A DNA stretch of 10,013 bases, from positions 1-10,013 of the forward strand of contig JAKORQ010000552.1 in NCBI GenBank assembly GCA_029777755.1, written 5' to 3'. The notes under the pieces were generated by a model. That model had not been told where the DNA came from and did not search any database. It worked only from the letters and a program-made list of their open reading frames with translations. Made by a program: the position numbers and the translations under genes. The number at the start of each line of letters is the position of its first letter. Within the stretch, counting starts at the first letter, position 1. The stretch comes from Planctomycetota bacterium. Lineage in GTDB: Bacteria; Planctomycetota; Phycisphaerae; Tepidisphaerales; Tepidisphaeraceae. Positions 1 to 6,312 of this stretch are shown piece by piece.

Positions 1-1094
1 GTGCCCGCGGCGATCAGTGTCCGCGTGATGACCGAGGGCAGCTCATCCTTGAACTCGCGGGCGATAACCCCATCCATGTCCACCAGCAGCCGCGTCGGGT
101 AAGCGCCGGTGCTGCACTGTGCCTGCACGTAACCGATCCCACTGGCCTGTGGCACCAGCCGGGGAAACGCCACGCCTACATAGTCCCACCCGGTGTCGGC
201 AAAGGCCAGGTTGAAGAACCAGACCGGGATATCGATGCGAACTTCCTCTCGCATCGGCGCAACGCCGCTCTCAAGGATCACGTAGGTGATCGGCTCGCGA
301 TCGAGTCTCTCGACCCACTCCAGGTCCTGCCTCACGTAGGGATTGTCGACCATCGATAGAGTTCGACGGATCGCCGTTCTCCCTACCTCGCGATCATCGG
401 CGTCGCCGGCGTGCAGCATGAAGATCGCCTGGAGGTACTCGGCGAAGGCGTTGAGATAGGCGGCCTTAAGGCTGTTGTCGGGGATGCCTGCGTATAGTTG
501 CTGCGTCTGCGACGCCAGGCCAGGATCGCTCATCGCCCGCGGGTTGTAGTTCGCGCTGGATGCAGCCTCTTCCTCGAGTTGCTCAAGCCGTCGGGCTTTG
601 CGCTGCTCGATCTGCTGCTGGGCGTACGCGACGCGCCTCAACTCGGCCCGGGCAAAGTCGAGGTTTCCCTGCTCAAGGTAGTTCAGGGCCTTGTAGACAT
701 TCACCATGATGCGGTCGTAGCCGTAGCCCTGGTATGCCAGCTCGGCCAGGTTGGTCACGGCCGCCTTGGCCGCCGCACCGACGCGAATGGCGGCCTGATC
801 ATCAAGCTTGCGGAAATAGTCGTCGGCCTGGTCGAGAACCTCGTTGCTGGCCGAGAGATTGCCCACTGTGCGCTGGATAGCCCCATGCTCCAGCAGGTAA
901 ATCAGGTGATCGCGATGATTGCTGTTGGTAAGCGCTGACCCTGCCTCGCTGCGAAGCTGCTGTTCGGCGAGCTGGTAGTGGCCAAACTCATATGAGCGGG
1001 CGAAGTGGGCGTCATACGCTTTGCATCCGCCGGCAAGCAGCAGGGCGGCGATGGCAAGCAGCATCGCCATGGCGAAACGAATATTGCCTCCCAC
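1..1094 (-). CDS. COG3014-like outer-envelope lipoprotein, C-terminus cut off by window edge
   Basis: The reading frame is open from about 1094 to the left edge, giving 364 visible residues with no stop, so the C-terminus lies outside the window. From the GTG at 1094-1092 the product has one Arg (R6), a hydrophobic stretch (about 9-20) and a lipobox-like LLAGGC with Cys at residue 24, so it is probably a lipoprotein. Segments that match my memory of COG3014 proteins are YKALNYLEQGNLDFARAE (from 134), the region YLNAFAEYLQAIFMLHAG (from 213) and ESGVAPMREEVRIDIPVW (from about 276). The function of COG3014 is not established; its members have TPR-like helical repeats and often occur near LpoB-type lipoproteins, which I recall but did not verify. 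Start choice is uncertain. The ATG at 1070 lacks a charged n-region, and its only purine-rich site (GGGAGG) lies 16 bases away. The GTG gives a normal 23-residue signal peptide but has no Shine-Dalgarno site. A 60-residue membrane protein lies just upstream on the same strand. Confidence 0.8.
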   Translation of the reverse strand, partial: MGGNIRFAMAMLLAIAALLLAGGCKAYDAHFARSYEFGHYQLAEQQLRSEAGSALTNSNHRDHLIYLLEHGAIQRTVGNLSASNEVLDQADDYFRKLDDQAAIRVGAAAKAAVTNLAELAYQGYGYDRIMVNVYKALNYLEQGNLDFARAELRRVAYAQQQIEQRKARRLEQLEEEAASSANYNPRAMSDPGLASQTQQLYAGIPDNSLKAAYLNAFAEYLQAIFMLHAGDADDREVGRTAIRRTLSMVDNPYVRQDLEWVERLDREPITYVILESGVAPMREEVRIDIPVWFFNLAFADTGWDYVGVAFPRLVPQASGIGYVQAQCSTGAYPTRLLVDMDGVIAREFKDELPSVITRTLIAAG

Positions 1095-1123
1095 GTGGAC
1101 ACGTATGTCGCCTGGCAAATAGC

Positions 1124-1306
1124 TTAGCCGGCGGAGCTGGCCGAAGCCTCGGCCGGGCCCCGGGCGGCGGTATCGTCGGATTGGACGGAGGTTGTATCTG
1201 ATCTTGTAACTCCCGGCGGCTGCCAGAGCAGCGTCTGTGCAAACCATCCCATCACGCTAAGCACAATCACGAGGAACAGTACACTGGGGAACTTAACTCC
1301 AGCCAT
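1124..1306 (-). CDS. Small single-pass membrane protein, 60 residues, unknown function
   Basis: The ATG at 1306 is preceded by AGAAAGG with a spacer of about 6 bases, which makes this start much better than the longer in-frame one at 1387. The product has a short N-terminus (MAGVKFPS), one strongly hydrophobic helix (about residues 8-28, ending in aromatic WFAQTLLW), and a polar, low-complexity Ser/Thr/Ala/Asp-rich tail of about 30 residues. The tail lacks a recognisable domain. It ends in TAA 29 bases before the GTG of the lipoprotein gene, so the two are probably co-transcribed. A small inner-membrane partner of the lipoprotein is possible but is only an inference. I recognise no family. 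Because the ORF is short, it could be spurious, but the Shine-Dalgarno site, the clear membrane helix and the tight spacing favour a real gene. Confidence 0.6.
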   Translation of the reverse strand: MAGVKFPSVLFLVIVLSVMGWFAQTLLWQPPGVTRSDTTSVQSDDTAARGPAEASASSAG

Positions 1307-1444
1307 TCGCACCTTTCTGCCCACCGCCGTGCGAACATCAGGATGCAGAGCAGGCCCAATGGTCGTTCCGGCAGGTAGACACAGCAACAGTAACAGGGGA
1401 TAGGGACCAACCTGTAAGCGTTGAACCCGCTATGGCTTGCGCCC

Positions 1445-1457
1445 AAGTATATATAAC
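1445..1457. promoter_or_regulatory. Possible -10 region, direction unclear
   Basis: AAGTATATATAAC is an isolated AT-rich block in a GC-rich spacer. It contains TATACT on the minus strand (5 of 6 matches to TATAAT) and TATAAC on the plus strand (5 of 6). I found no good -35 hexamer at 16-18 bases on either side, so this is weak. Confidence 0.25.
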
Positions 1458-1538
1458 GTCCAGATTGGCTGCGAGGTTTGCGCCCGGCCAGCGGCGACGT
1501 GAGGGGCATCACGAAAACCGGCTGTCAAACCGCAGCGA

Positions 1539-1555
1539 GGTAAGGTAACCTTGCC
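1539..1555. promoter_or_regulatory. Near-palindrome upstream of rpsO, possible operator or RNA hairpin
   Basis: GGTAAGGTAACCTTGCC has two 8-base arms around a single A, with one T/G mismatch. It lies 136 bases before rpsO, between the divergent units. It could be a protein-binding site or, if transcribed, a short hairpin. No regulator is visible in the window. Confidence 0.3.
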
Positions 1556-1587
1556 ACTTGTGTTTTTGCGGGCTGCTGATAACTTAC

Positions 1588-1664
1588 CCGCCTGCGCCTT
1601 GCCGAGGTGGTGAGGCGGCAGATGTACAAAAGGTTCTAGACCGGCAGTTGGCAGCGCGTGCTGC
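1588..1664 (+). promoter_or_regulatory. Structured rpsO leader, candidate S15 autoregulation site
   Basis: Two hairpins can be drawn before the rpsO Shine-Dalgarno site. The first pairs CCGCCT (1588-1593) with AGGCGG (1613-1618), with an inner CCT/AGG pairing. The second pairs GCAGC (1651-1655) with GCTGC (1660-1664) over a 4-base loop, 15 bases before the AAGGAG. S15 represses its own mRNA through leader structures in several bacteria, but those structures differ among phyla, so this is an inference from position and pairing. Confidence 0.35.
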
Positions 1665-1690
1665 TGGCGGCCTGGTGACAAGGAGTTTTA

Positions 1691-1960
1691 GTGATGATTA
1701 CTCCCGAAGCAAAGCAGCAGATTGTTTCTGAGTACAAGACTCACGAGAAGGATACCGGCTCCCCGGAAGTGCAGATCGCACTGCTTACCAAGCGCATCCA
1801 GGAGCTGACTGAGCACCTGAAGACGCACAAGAAGGATCACTCCTCGCGGCGCGGTCTGCTCAAGATGGTCGGCAAGCGCAACAGCCTGCTGAAGTACCTG
1901 ACCCGTGAAGACCGTACCCGTTACCTGAAGCTGATTGCGCGGCTGGGTCTGCGCAAGTAA
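1691..1960 (+). CDS. rpsO: Small ribosomal subunit protein S15 (uS15)
   Basis: S15 is a primary 16S rRNA-binding protein of the small-subunit platform and contributes to intersubunit bridging. The 89 residues match the family along their whole length: TGSPEVQIALLTKRIQELTEHL, the signature HKKDHSSRRGLL (about 46-57), the MVGKRNSLLKYL helix and the ending IARLGLRK. The usual family length is about 89. AAGGAG at 1680-1685 is the Shine-Dalgarno site. Two adjacent starts are possible: GTG at 1691 (spacer 5) and ATG at 1694 (spacer 8). The GTG gives the usual M-x-[IL]-T N-terminus and length, while the ATG is the commoner codon; I keep GTG with little preference. pnp follows on the same strand about 420 bases downstream, as in many bacteria. 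The leader contains hairpins that could serve autoregulation. Confidence 0.97.
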   Translation: MMITPEAKQQIVSEYKTHEKDTGSPEVQIALLTKRIQELTEHLKTHKKDHSSRRGLLKMVGKRNSLLKYLTREDRTRYLKLIARLGLRK

Positions 1961-1997
1961 AGGTGCGACAGTCGTTAGAAGTGAGATCGGAAAATAC

Positions 1998-2080
1998 GTC
2001 GGCGGTGCTCTGGAGCGGTTTGGGCGGCATGAAAAAACATGCCTCGCCCGGAACAGCACTGGAGCATCGCCGATTTGCTT
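1998..2080 (+). terminator. Long two-tier hairpin after rpsO, terminator or RNase III-type processing site
   Basis: The outer stem pairs GTCGGCGGTGCTC (1998-2010) with GAGCATCGCCGAT (2062-2074), 13 pairs with two G-U wobbles. An inner hairpin pairs GGGC/GGCATG (2022-2031) with CATGCC/GCCC (2038-2049), with a 2-base bulge and an AAAAAA loop. The outer stem is followed by TTTGCTTT, a weak T-rich tract. It starts 37 bases after the rpsO stop. It could terminate part of the rpsO transcripts or be a double-strand cleavage site separating rpsO and pnp mRNAs. Confidence 0.55.
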
Positions 2081-2104
2081 TGTAAGATAGGTACAAAATA
2101 TAGG
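2075..2104 (+). promoter_or_regulatory. Weak candidate promoter for pnp
   Basis: TTGCTT (2075-2080) and TATAGG (2099-2104) are separated by 18 bases in the only AT-rich part of the spacer. Matches to the sigma-70 hexamers are 3 of 6 and 4 of 6, so support is slight. A separate pnp promoter downstream of rpsO would fit the long leader that follows. Confidence 0.22.
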
Positions 2105-2182
2105 TGTTAGCCCATCGCGTGTTTACCCTCTCTTGTGGCCTCGGGGGTTAAACAGGTTGGGTAAGCAACACGGAACGGTGAG

Positions 2183-2313
2183 CCACAGATGCACACACCC
2201 GCGGACGAATCCACGAACGGGTAGAAGTGGCAGGGGTGAATGGAGCTAATCCTCATCCGGCTTCTCCAGGCCGCAAGTTCAGTGCATTCCTCCTCGGATC
2301 TGTCCATCTGTGG
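2183..2313. repeat. Imperfect long inverted repeat in the pnp leader, MITE-like or palindromic repeat unit
   Basis: The left arm (2183-2218) and right arm (2277-2313) are reverse complements at 30 of 36 aligned positions with one extra base. The outermost 9 bases, CCACAGATG and CATCTGTGG, pair perfectly. The 58-base centre can pair further, for example AGAAG with CTTCT. CCACAGATG-type ends resemble dispersed palindromic repeats that I recall from several GC-rich environmental genomes. In RNA this would form a hairpin of about 36 pairs ending 67 bases before the pnp start. Confidence 0.6.
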
Positions 2314-2380
2314 GGCCTTCCAGTTTTCATGACGGTTTGTCAACTCCCCTTCATTCAGAGGCCACCAAGGATACTGTTTG

Positions 2381-4843
2381 ATGCAAGCAATTAAGGTCGA
2401 ACGTGAGATCGGCGGGCGCACGCTCTCGATCGAGACCGGCACGCTGGCGAAGCTCGCGAGCGGTTCTGTTACAGTTCAATATGGCGAATCGGTGGTCTTC
2501 TCCGCCGTGGCTCGCGCCAAGCCCCGTGAGGGCATCGACTTCTTCCCGCTCCAGGTGGATTACCGCGAGCGCCGCGCCGCCGCCGGCAAGTTCCCCGGCG
2601 GGTTCATGAAGCGCGAAGGTCCGCCGACCACCCGCGAGATTCTCGTGGCGCGAATGATCGATCGTCCGCTCCGCCCGCTGTTCCCCAAGGGGTTCCTCGA
2701 CGAGGTGCAGATCCAGATTAACGCCCTGGCCTTCGATGGCGAGAACGACCCGGATATCCTCGCCGGCATCGCCGCCTCGGCATGCGTGGCGATCAGCGAT
2801 ATCCCATTCATCGCGCCCACTGCTCACGTGCGCGTCGGCCGGGTGAATGGCCAGTTCGTCATCAACCCCACGGTCTCGGAGCTGGAGAACAGCGAGTTTG
2901 AACTGACGCTGGCCGGTACGAAGCACTACGTGAACATGATCGAGCTGGGGGCCATGGAGACTCCCGAGGACGTGGTGGCCGATGCCATCGAGTTTGGCCA
3001 CCAGGTGATCCAGCAGATCTGCGAGATGATCGAGGAACTGCAGGAGCAGGCCGGCCTGGAGAAGGTCGGCGAGTATCACCTGCCTGACCCGGATCTGGCC
3101 GAGGAGGTCCGCAAGAAGGTTGCCTCCAAGATTCGCGCCGTGAAGGGCAAACCCGGCAAGGCCGAGCGTGCCGAGGCGGTGGACAAGCTGCTGGAGAATT
3201 TGCTTGCCGAGATGGCGCCTGATCCGGACGAGAAGGCGACCTACGCCCAGGTCATGGCGATCAAGAAGAAGCAGGCCGATATCCGCAAGATCTTCGTCGA
3301 GGTCGAGGAGCAGGCCACCCGCGAGGCGATCCTCGCCGGCGTCCGCCCCGACGGCCGCGACTACTACACCATCCGCCCGCTCTCCTGTGCGGTTGGCGTC
3401 CTGCCGCGAGTACATGGCTCATCGCTGTTCACGCGTGGCGAGACGCAGGCCCTGTGTACCGTCACGCTGGGCACGGCGGCGGATGCGCAGCTCGTCGATG
3501 GCCTGATGGACGAGTACGACCAGAAATTCATGCTGCATTACAACTTCCCCAGCTACAGCGTGGGTGAAGTTCGCCCGATCCGCGGACCCGGCCGTCGCGA
3601 GATCGGCCACGGCGCTCTCGCCGAGCGCGCCCTGCTGCCGATCATCCCCGACAGCGAGACGTTTCCCTATACCATCCGCATCATCTCCGACATCCTGGAG
3701 TCCAATGGCTCCAGCTCCATGGCGACTGCTTGCGGCGGCTGCCTGGCGCTGATGGACGCCGGTGTGCCGATCAAGAAGCCGGTCGCCGGTATTTCCGTCG
3801 GTTTGGTGCAGGAAGATGGCAAGAGCGTCCTGCTCACCGACATCCTCGGCGAGGAAGACCACTTCGGGGACATGGACTTCAAGGTCTGCGGCACGCGTGA
3901 TGGCATCACCGCCATCCAGCTCGACATCAAGATCGAGGGTCTGGACTACGAGATCATCCGCAAGACGCTGCAGCGGGCCAAGGAGGCTCGCCTCGCGATC
4001 CTTGGCCGGATGGAGCAGACCATCTCTGCTCCGCGCCCGGAGATCAGCCCGTACGCTCCGCGGATCATCACGGTCAGCATCGACCCGGACAAGATCGGCA
4101 AGCTTATCGGACCCGGCGGCAAGACGATCAAGAAGATCCAGGACGAGACCGGCTGCACCATCGAGATCGAGGACGACGGCACCGTGCAGATCGCCTCGAC
4201 CGACAGCGCGGCCGCCGCGAAGGCCCGCGACCTGGTGGAGGCGATCACCGCCGAGATCAAGGTCGGCAAGGTCTACACAGGCAAGGTCGTCTCGATCAAG
4301 GATTTCGGCGCGTTCATCGAGATTGCCCCGGATACCGACGGCTTGTGCCATGTCTCCGAGCTGTCCGATATGTACGTGAAGAACGTGGAGGACGTGGTGA
4401 AGGTGGGCGACGAGGTGCGCGTGAAGTGCATCCTTATCGACGACCAGGGCCGCATCAAGCTCTCGCGCAAGGCAGTCCTGAAGGACGAGAATGTCTCCGA
4501 CAACCTCGACGTCAAGCAGCAGCCGCAGGCTGCTCCCGACGAGGAGGATGAGGAGCTGTTCGAGGATGAGCCGCAGGACAAGTACTACGAGGAGGAGCCC
4601 GGCGACGATATCGGCAATCGCCCGCAGCCTGAGCGCAGCGAACGCGGCGAGCGCGGTGATCGTCGCGGCGGCCATGGTGGCGGCCACGGCGGTGGTCGCG
4701 GCCAGCAGCAGAACCGTGGCGGCGGCAACCGCGGCCAGAACGGTAACTTCGGCGGCAATCGCGGTGGCGGCCAGGGTGGCGGCGGTCGTGGCGGCAGGGG
4801 CCGCGGCGGCCGTGGCCGGGGCAATCGCCGGCGCGAAGACTGA
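2381..4843 (+). CDS. pnp: Polyribonucleotide nucleotidyltransferase (PNPase) with Arg/Gly-rich tail
   Basis: PNPase degrades RNA 3'-to-5' by phosphorolysis, releasing nucleoside diphosphates, and works as a trimer in mRNA turnover. The 820 residues show an RNase PH domain (about 10-145), a helical linker (about 225-315), a second catalytic RNase PH domain (about 325-545), a KH domain with KLIGPGGKTIKKIQ (574-587) and an S1 domain (about 630-697, VYTGKVVSIKDFGAFIEI). Catalytic features are present: YNFPSYSVGE (387-396), RREIGHGALAERAL (405-418), SNGSSSMATACGG (441-453) and the metal-binding Asp pair D493/D499. Typical PNPases have about 700 residues; the extra tail (about 715-820) is an acidic segment followed by an RG/GGR-rich region. 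ATG at 2381 has AAGGA 9 bases upstream; the adjacent TTG at 2378 is less likely. Its leader is long and structured, and a strong terminator follows the stop. Large antisense open frames across it are codon-bias shadows. Confidence 0.97.
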   Translation: MQAIKVEREIGGRTLSIETGTLAKLASGSVTVQYGESVVFSAVARAKPREGIDFFPLQVDYRERRAAAGKFPGGFMKREGPPTTREILVARMIDRPLRPLFPKGFLDEVQIQINALAFDGENDPDILAGIAASACVAISDIPFIAPTAHVRVGRVNGQFVINPTVSELENSEFELTLAGTKHYVNMIELGAMETPEDVVADAIEFGHQVIQQICEMIEELQEQAGLEKVGEYHLPDPDLAEEVRKKVASKIRAVKGKPGKAERAEAVDKLLENLLAEMAPDPDEKATYAQVMAIKKKQADIRKIFVEVEEQATREAILAGVRPDGRDYYTIRPLSCAVGVLPRVHGSSLFTRGETQALCTVTLGTAADAQLVDGLMDEYDQKFMLHYNFPSYSVGEVRPIRGPGRREIGHGALAERALLPIIPDSETFPYTIRIISDILESNGSSSMATACGGCLALMDAGVPIKKPVAGISVGLVQEDGKSVLLTDILGEEDHFGDMDFKVCGTRDGITAIQLDIKIEGLDYEIIRKTLQRAKEARLAILGRMEQTISAPRPEISPYAPRIITVSIDPDKIGKLIGPGGKTIKKIQDETGCTIEIEDDGTVQIASTDSAAAAKARDLVEAITAEIKVGKVYTGKVVSIKDFGAFIEIAPDTDGLCHVSELSDMYVKNVEDVVKVGDEVRVKCILIDDQGRIKLSRKAVLKDENVSDNLDVKQQPQAAPDEEDEELFEDEPQDKYYEEEPGDDIGNRPQPERSERGERGDRRGGHGGGHGGGRGQQQNRGGGNRGQNGNFGGNRGGGQGGGGRGGRGRGGRGRGNRRRED

Positions 4844-4863
4844 TTTCGTGATTCAGGCAACCA

Positions 4864-4905
4864 AGACTCGTCCTGGCGCAGCCCGTCAGGACGAGTTTCT
4901 TTTTG
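4864..4905 (+). terminator. Intrinsic terminator of pnp
   Basis: ACTCGTCCTG (4866-4875) pairs perfectly with CAGGACGAGT (4887-4896) over an 11-base loop, and a T-rich tract TTCTTTTT follows. It begins about 20 bases after the pnp stop, so the downstream lipid cluster is a separate transcription unit. Confidence 0.9.
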
Positions 4906-4943
4906 CGCTCAAGCACGATCCACTCGCGGGAGAATCGTCGCTC

Positions 4944-4952
4944 TGGTACAAC
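4944..4952 (+). promoter_or_regulatory. Extended -10 promoter candidate for the acyltransferase cluster
   Basis: TGGTACAAC contains an extended -10 (TGN before TACAAC, 4 of 6 matches to TATAAT). It ends 8 bases before the GTG start at 4961, where no Shine-Dalgarno site is visible. No good -35 is seen, which extended -10 promoters tolerate. Transcription would begin at or next to the start codon. Confidence 0.35.
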
Positions 4953-4960
4953 CCCCGGCC

Positions 4961-5623
4961 GTGAACCTGCTGTACCGCATACTCAGGCTCGCCTGGAAGT
5001 TCATCTTTTTCCAGACGATGCGCATCCACTGCATCAATCCCGATGTCATCGATCGGCCCGGCGGCTATGTCCTTGCGGTGACTCACCTGAGCCATCTGGA
5101 GGTGGTGTGCGTGGGAGTGATGGCAAGGCGACAGATTCACTGGATCTCCCGCAAGGAGTTTTACACTCACTGGCTTTCGCGGCTGTTGCTGAACCTCCTG
5201 GGCTGCATCAAGGTTGATCGCCAGGGAGTCTCGGTTTCCAGCATCAGGTCGGCCATCGAGCATGTGCGGGAGGGAAAGATAGTCGGCATTTTTCCCGAGG
5301 GTGGCGTGGTCAGGGGAGATGAGCTGGTCATCCGCGGTGGGGCGATCAAGCGTGGTATGTGCTCCATCGCAATACGCGGCGGAGTGCCGATCGTCCCGGT
5401 CGTTGTACTGGGCGTTGATAGGCTCAATTGCGTGGGGCCGTGGCTGCCGTTCAAGCGGGCTAAGGTCTGGATCGCGTACGGTGAGCCGATCTATCCGCCC
5501 GATGGTACAAGATCGACAAGGCAGACGCGCGAGCAGCTTGCCGACCGGGCACGTGCCAGTTACCAGGACCTGTACGCACAGTTGCAGCGGAAGTTTGGCG
5601 TGCGCGACTGCGATGTACCTTGA
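4961..5623 (+). CDS. PlsC-like acyltransferase 1, with HX4E in place of HX4D
   Basis: PlsC-family enzymes transfer a fatty acyl group to lysophosphatidic acid or related lysolipids at the inner membrane. The 220 residues show a hydrophobic N-terminus (about 3-17, LLYRILRLAWKFIFF), motif I as THLSHLE (41-47), motif II-like IKVDR (83-87), motif III FPEGG (111-115) and motif IV VPIVPVVVLG (142-151), then the GEPI segment (174-177). The family's motif I is [NH]HX4D; here H42 is kept but the acidic partner is Glu (E47), which may alter the charge relay. GTG at 4961 is chosen because it gives the usual N-terminal membrane helix; no Shine-Dalgarno site precedes it. A homologous acyltransferase starts 8 bases after its stop, and psd and pssA follow, pointing to phospholipid synthesis. 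The substrate cannot be told from sequence. Confidence 0.87.
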   Translation: MNLLYRILRLAWKFIFFQTMRIHCINPDVIDRPGGYVLAVTHLSHLEVVCVGVMARRQIHWISRKEFYTHWLSRLLLNLLGCIKVDRQGVSVSSIRSAIEHVREGKIVGIFPEGGVVRGDELVIRGGAIKRGMCSIAIRGGVPIVPVVVLGVDRLNCVGPWLPFKRAKVWIAYGEPIYPPDGTRSTRQTREQLADRARASYQDLYAQLQRKFGVRDCDVP

Positions 5624-5631
5624 AGGCGACC

Positions 5632-6279
5632 ATGGGAGACCTGTTCTACAGGACGGTGCGCACGATTGGCCGGGGACCGGTCAGCATCGCCACTTCGCGC
5701 ATGGTGCGGGGCGCACAGTACATACCGCAGACCGGGCCTGCCATTCTCGCCAGTTCCCACTTGAGCTACTTCGACGTGCCTGCGCTGATCGGCGCATCGC
5801 GCCGGCCGATCGACTGGCTTTCCATCACGGAACTGATGAGCCATCCCGCGATTGGCTGGTTCTTCCGTAACATGAACGCCTTCCCGGTAGACCGCTCGCG
5901 ACACGACAGTCGAGCGACGCGCACGATTCTCGATCGCCTGGGCGCGGGGAGACTGGTAGGGTTCTTCCCTGAGGGACGCATCCGCCGCCCGGAGGAATCG
6001 GTCATCAACGGCGGATCGCTGGGCAGCAATGTTCTTCGGCTCGCGCGAGCATCCGGGGCCCCGGTCATCCCGGCCGTGGTTCTCGGCGGCGATGCCATGA
6101 GCAATCCGCTGGCCTGGCTGCCCACCGGCCAGGCACGCTATGGAGTGGCGTTCGGCGAGCCTATATTCGTTCCCCCGGATGCCACTGTTGCACAGATCGC
6201 GCCGCTGCTCCTGGAGCTGAAGCGGCGGTATCGGCGTCTGGCCGCCGAGCTGCGCTTGTGCATGATTCCGCGTGATTGA
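5632..6279 (+). CDS. PlsC-like acyltransferase 2 (1-acylglycerol-3-phosphate O-acyltransferase family)
   Basis: This 215-residue protein is a diverged paralogue of the preceding gene: motif order, spacing and the FPEG and GEPI blocks correspond. It keeps the canonical motif I HLSYFD (43-48, H43 and D48), a motif II-like FPVDRSR (84-90), FPEGR (112-116) and APVIPAVVLGG (143-153). A likely role is acylation of lysophosphatidic acid to phosphatidic acid, the precursor of CDP-diacylglycerol used by PssA. The ATG at 5632 is preceded by GAAGG with a 5-base spacer overlapping the upstream stop, typical of coupled translation in an operon; an in-frame TTG at 5620 is less likely. Unlike the first copy it has no evident N-terminal membrane helix of full length, so attachment may be peripheral. 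The -35-like TTGACA for psd overlaps its stop codon. Confidence 0.9.
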   Translation: MGDLFYRTVRTIGRGPVSIATSRMVRGAQYIPQTGPAILASSHLSYFDVPALIGASRRPIDWLSITELMSHPAIGWFFRNMNAFPVDRSRHDSRATRTILDRLGAGRLVGFFPEGRIRRPEESVINGGSLGSNVLRLARASGAPVIPAVVLGGDAMSNPLAWLPTGQARYGVAFGEPIFVPPDATVAQIAPLLLELKRRYRRLAAELRLCMIPRD

Positions 6280-6303
6280 CAGCCCTTCATCTGCCTATAT
6301 CGT
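6276..6303 (+). promoter_or_regulatory. Candidate promoter of psd, implying a leaderless mRNA
   Basis: A perfect TTGACA (6276-6281) overlaps the upstream stop codon; 16 bases later stands TATCGT (6298-6303, 4 of 6 matches). The -10 box ends 9 bases before the psd ATG at 6313, where no Shine-Dalgarno site is seen. Transcription would begin at or within a few bases of the start codon. Confidence 0.42.
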
Positions 6304-6312
6304 GACACTGAT

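Larger units (their letters stand above)
1307..1690. other. Divergent intergenic region between the lipoprotein pair and rpsO
   Basis: This 384-base stretch has no convincing gene; short open frames on the minus strand here are compositionally random. It must hold the promoters for both directions. The main AT-rich block is AAGTATATATAAC at 1445-1457, which reads TATACT on the minus strand and TATAAC on the plus strand, but neither has a well-spaced -35 box. The right half (1539-1690) holds a near-palindrome and two hairpins that would lie in the rpsO leader, annotated separately. Confidence 0.6.
1961..2380 (+). other. rpsO-pnp intergenic spacer and pnp leader
   Basis: This 420-base spacer contains no credible gene. 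It holds a long hairpin (1998-2074), an AT-rich stretch with promoter-like boxes (about 2075-2104), an imperfect inverted repeat (2183-2313) and the pnp Shine-Dalgarno site AAGGA (2367-2371). A minus-strand open frame across 2107-2442 runs into the start of pnp and has no recognisable features. Confidence 0.7.

Noticed and set aside
498..938. Plus-strand open frame of 146 codons
   Set aside because: It lies wholly opposite the COG3014-like lipoprotein gene, whose frame is supported by a signal peptide and family motifs.
1551..1583. TTGCCA and GATAAC as the rpsO promoter
   Set aside because: The spacer is 21 bases, too long for a usual sigma-70 promoter; the alternative TTGTGT gives only 14.
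1267..1681. Minus-strand open frames of 81 and 83 codons between the divergent units
   Set aside because: They overlap the promoter and leader region of rpsO and lack start signals and domains.
2007..2016. GCTCTGGAGC as a further copy of the GTGGAGCG repeat
   Set aside because: The similarity is limited to a few bases and is explained by the stem of the rpsO hairpin.
2107..2442. Minus-strand open frame of 111 codons in the rpsO-pnp spacer
   Set aside because: It crosses the pnp start and the inverted repeat, is rich in Cys, Ser, Pro and His without pattern, and has no recognisable domain.
2351..4687. Two long minus-strand open frames (354 and 422 codons) opposite pnp
   Set aside because: They are antisense to an unmistakable PNPase, are dominated by Leu, Asp, Ala and Arg as expected from reading GC-biased codons backwards, and show no domain.
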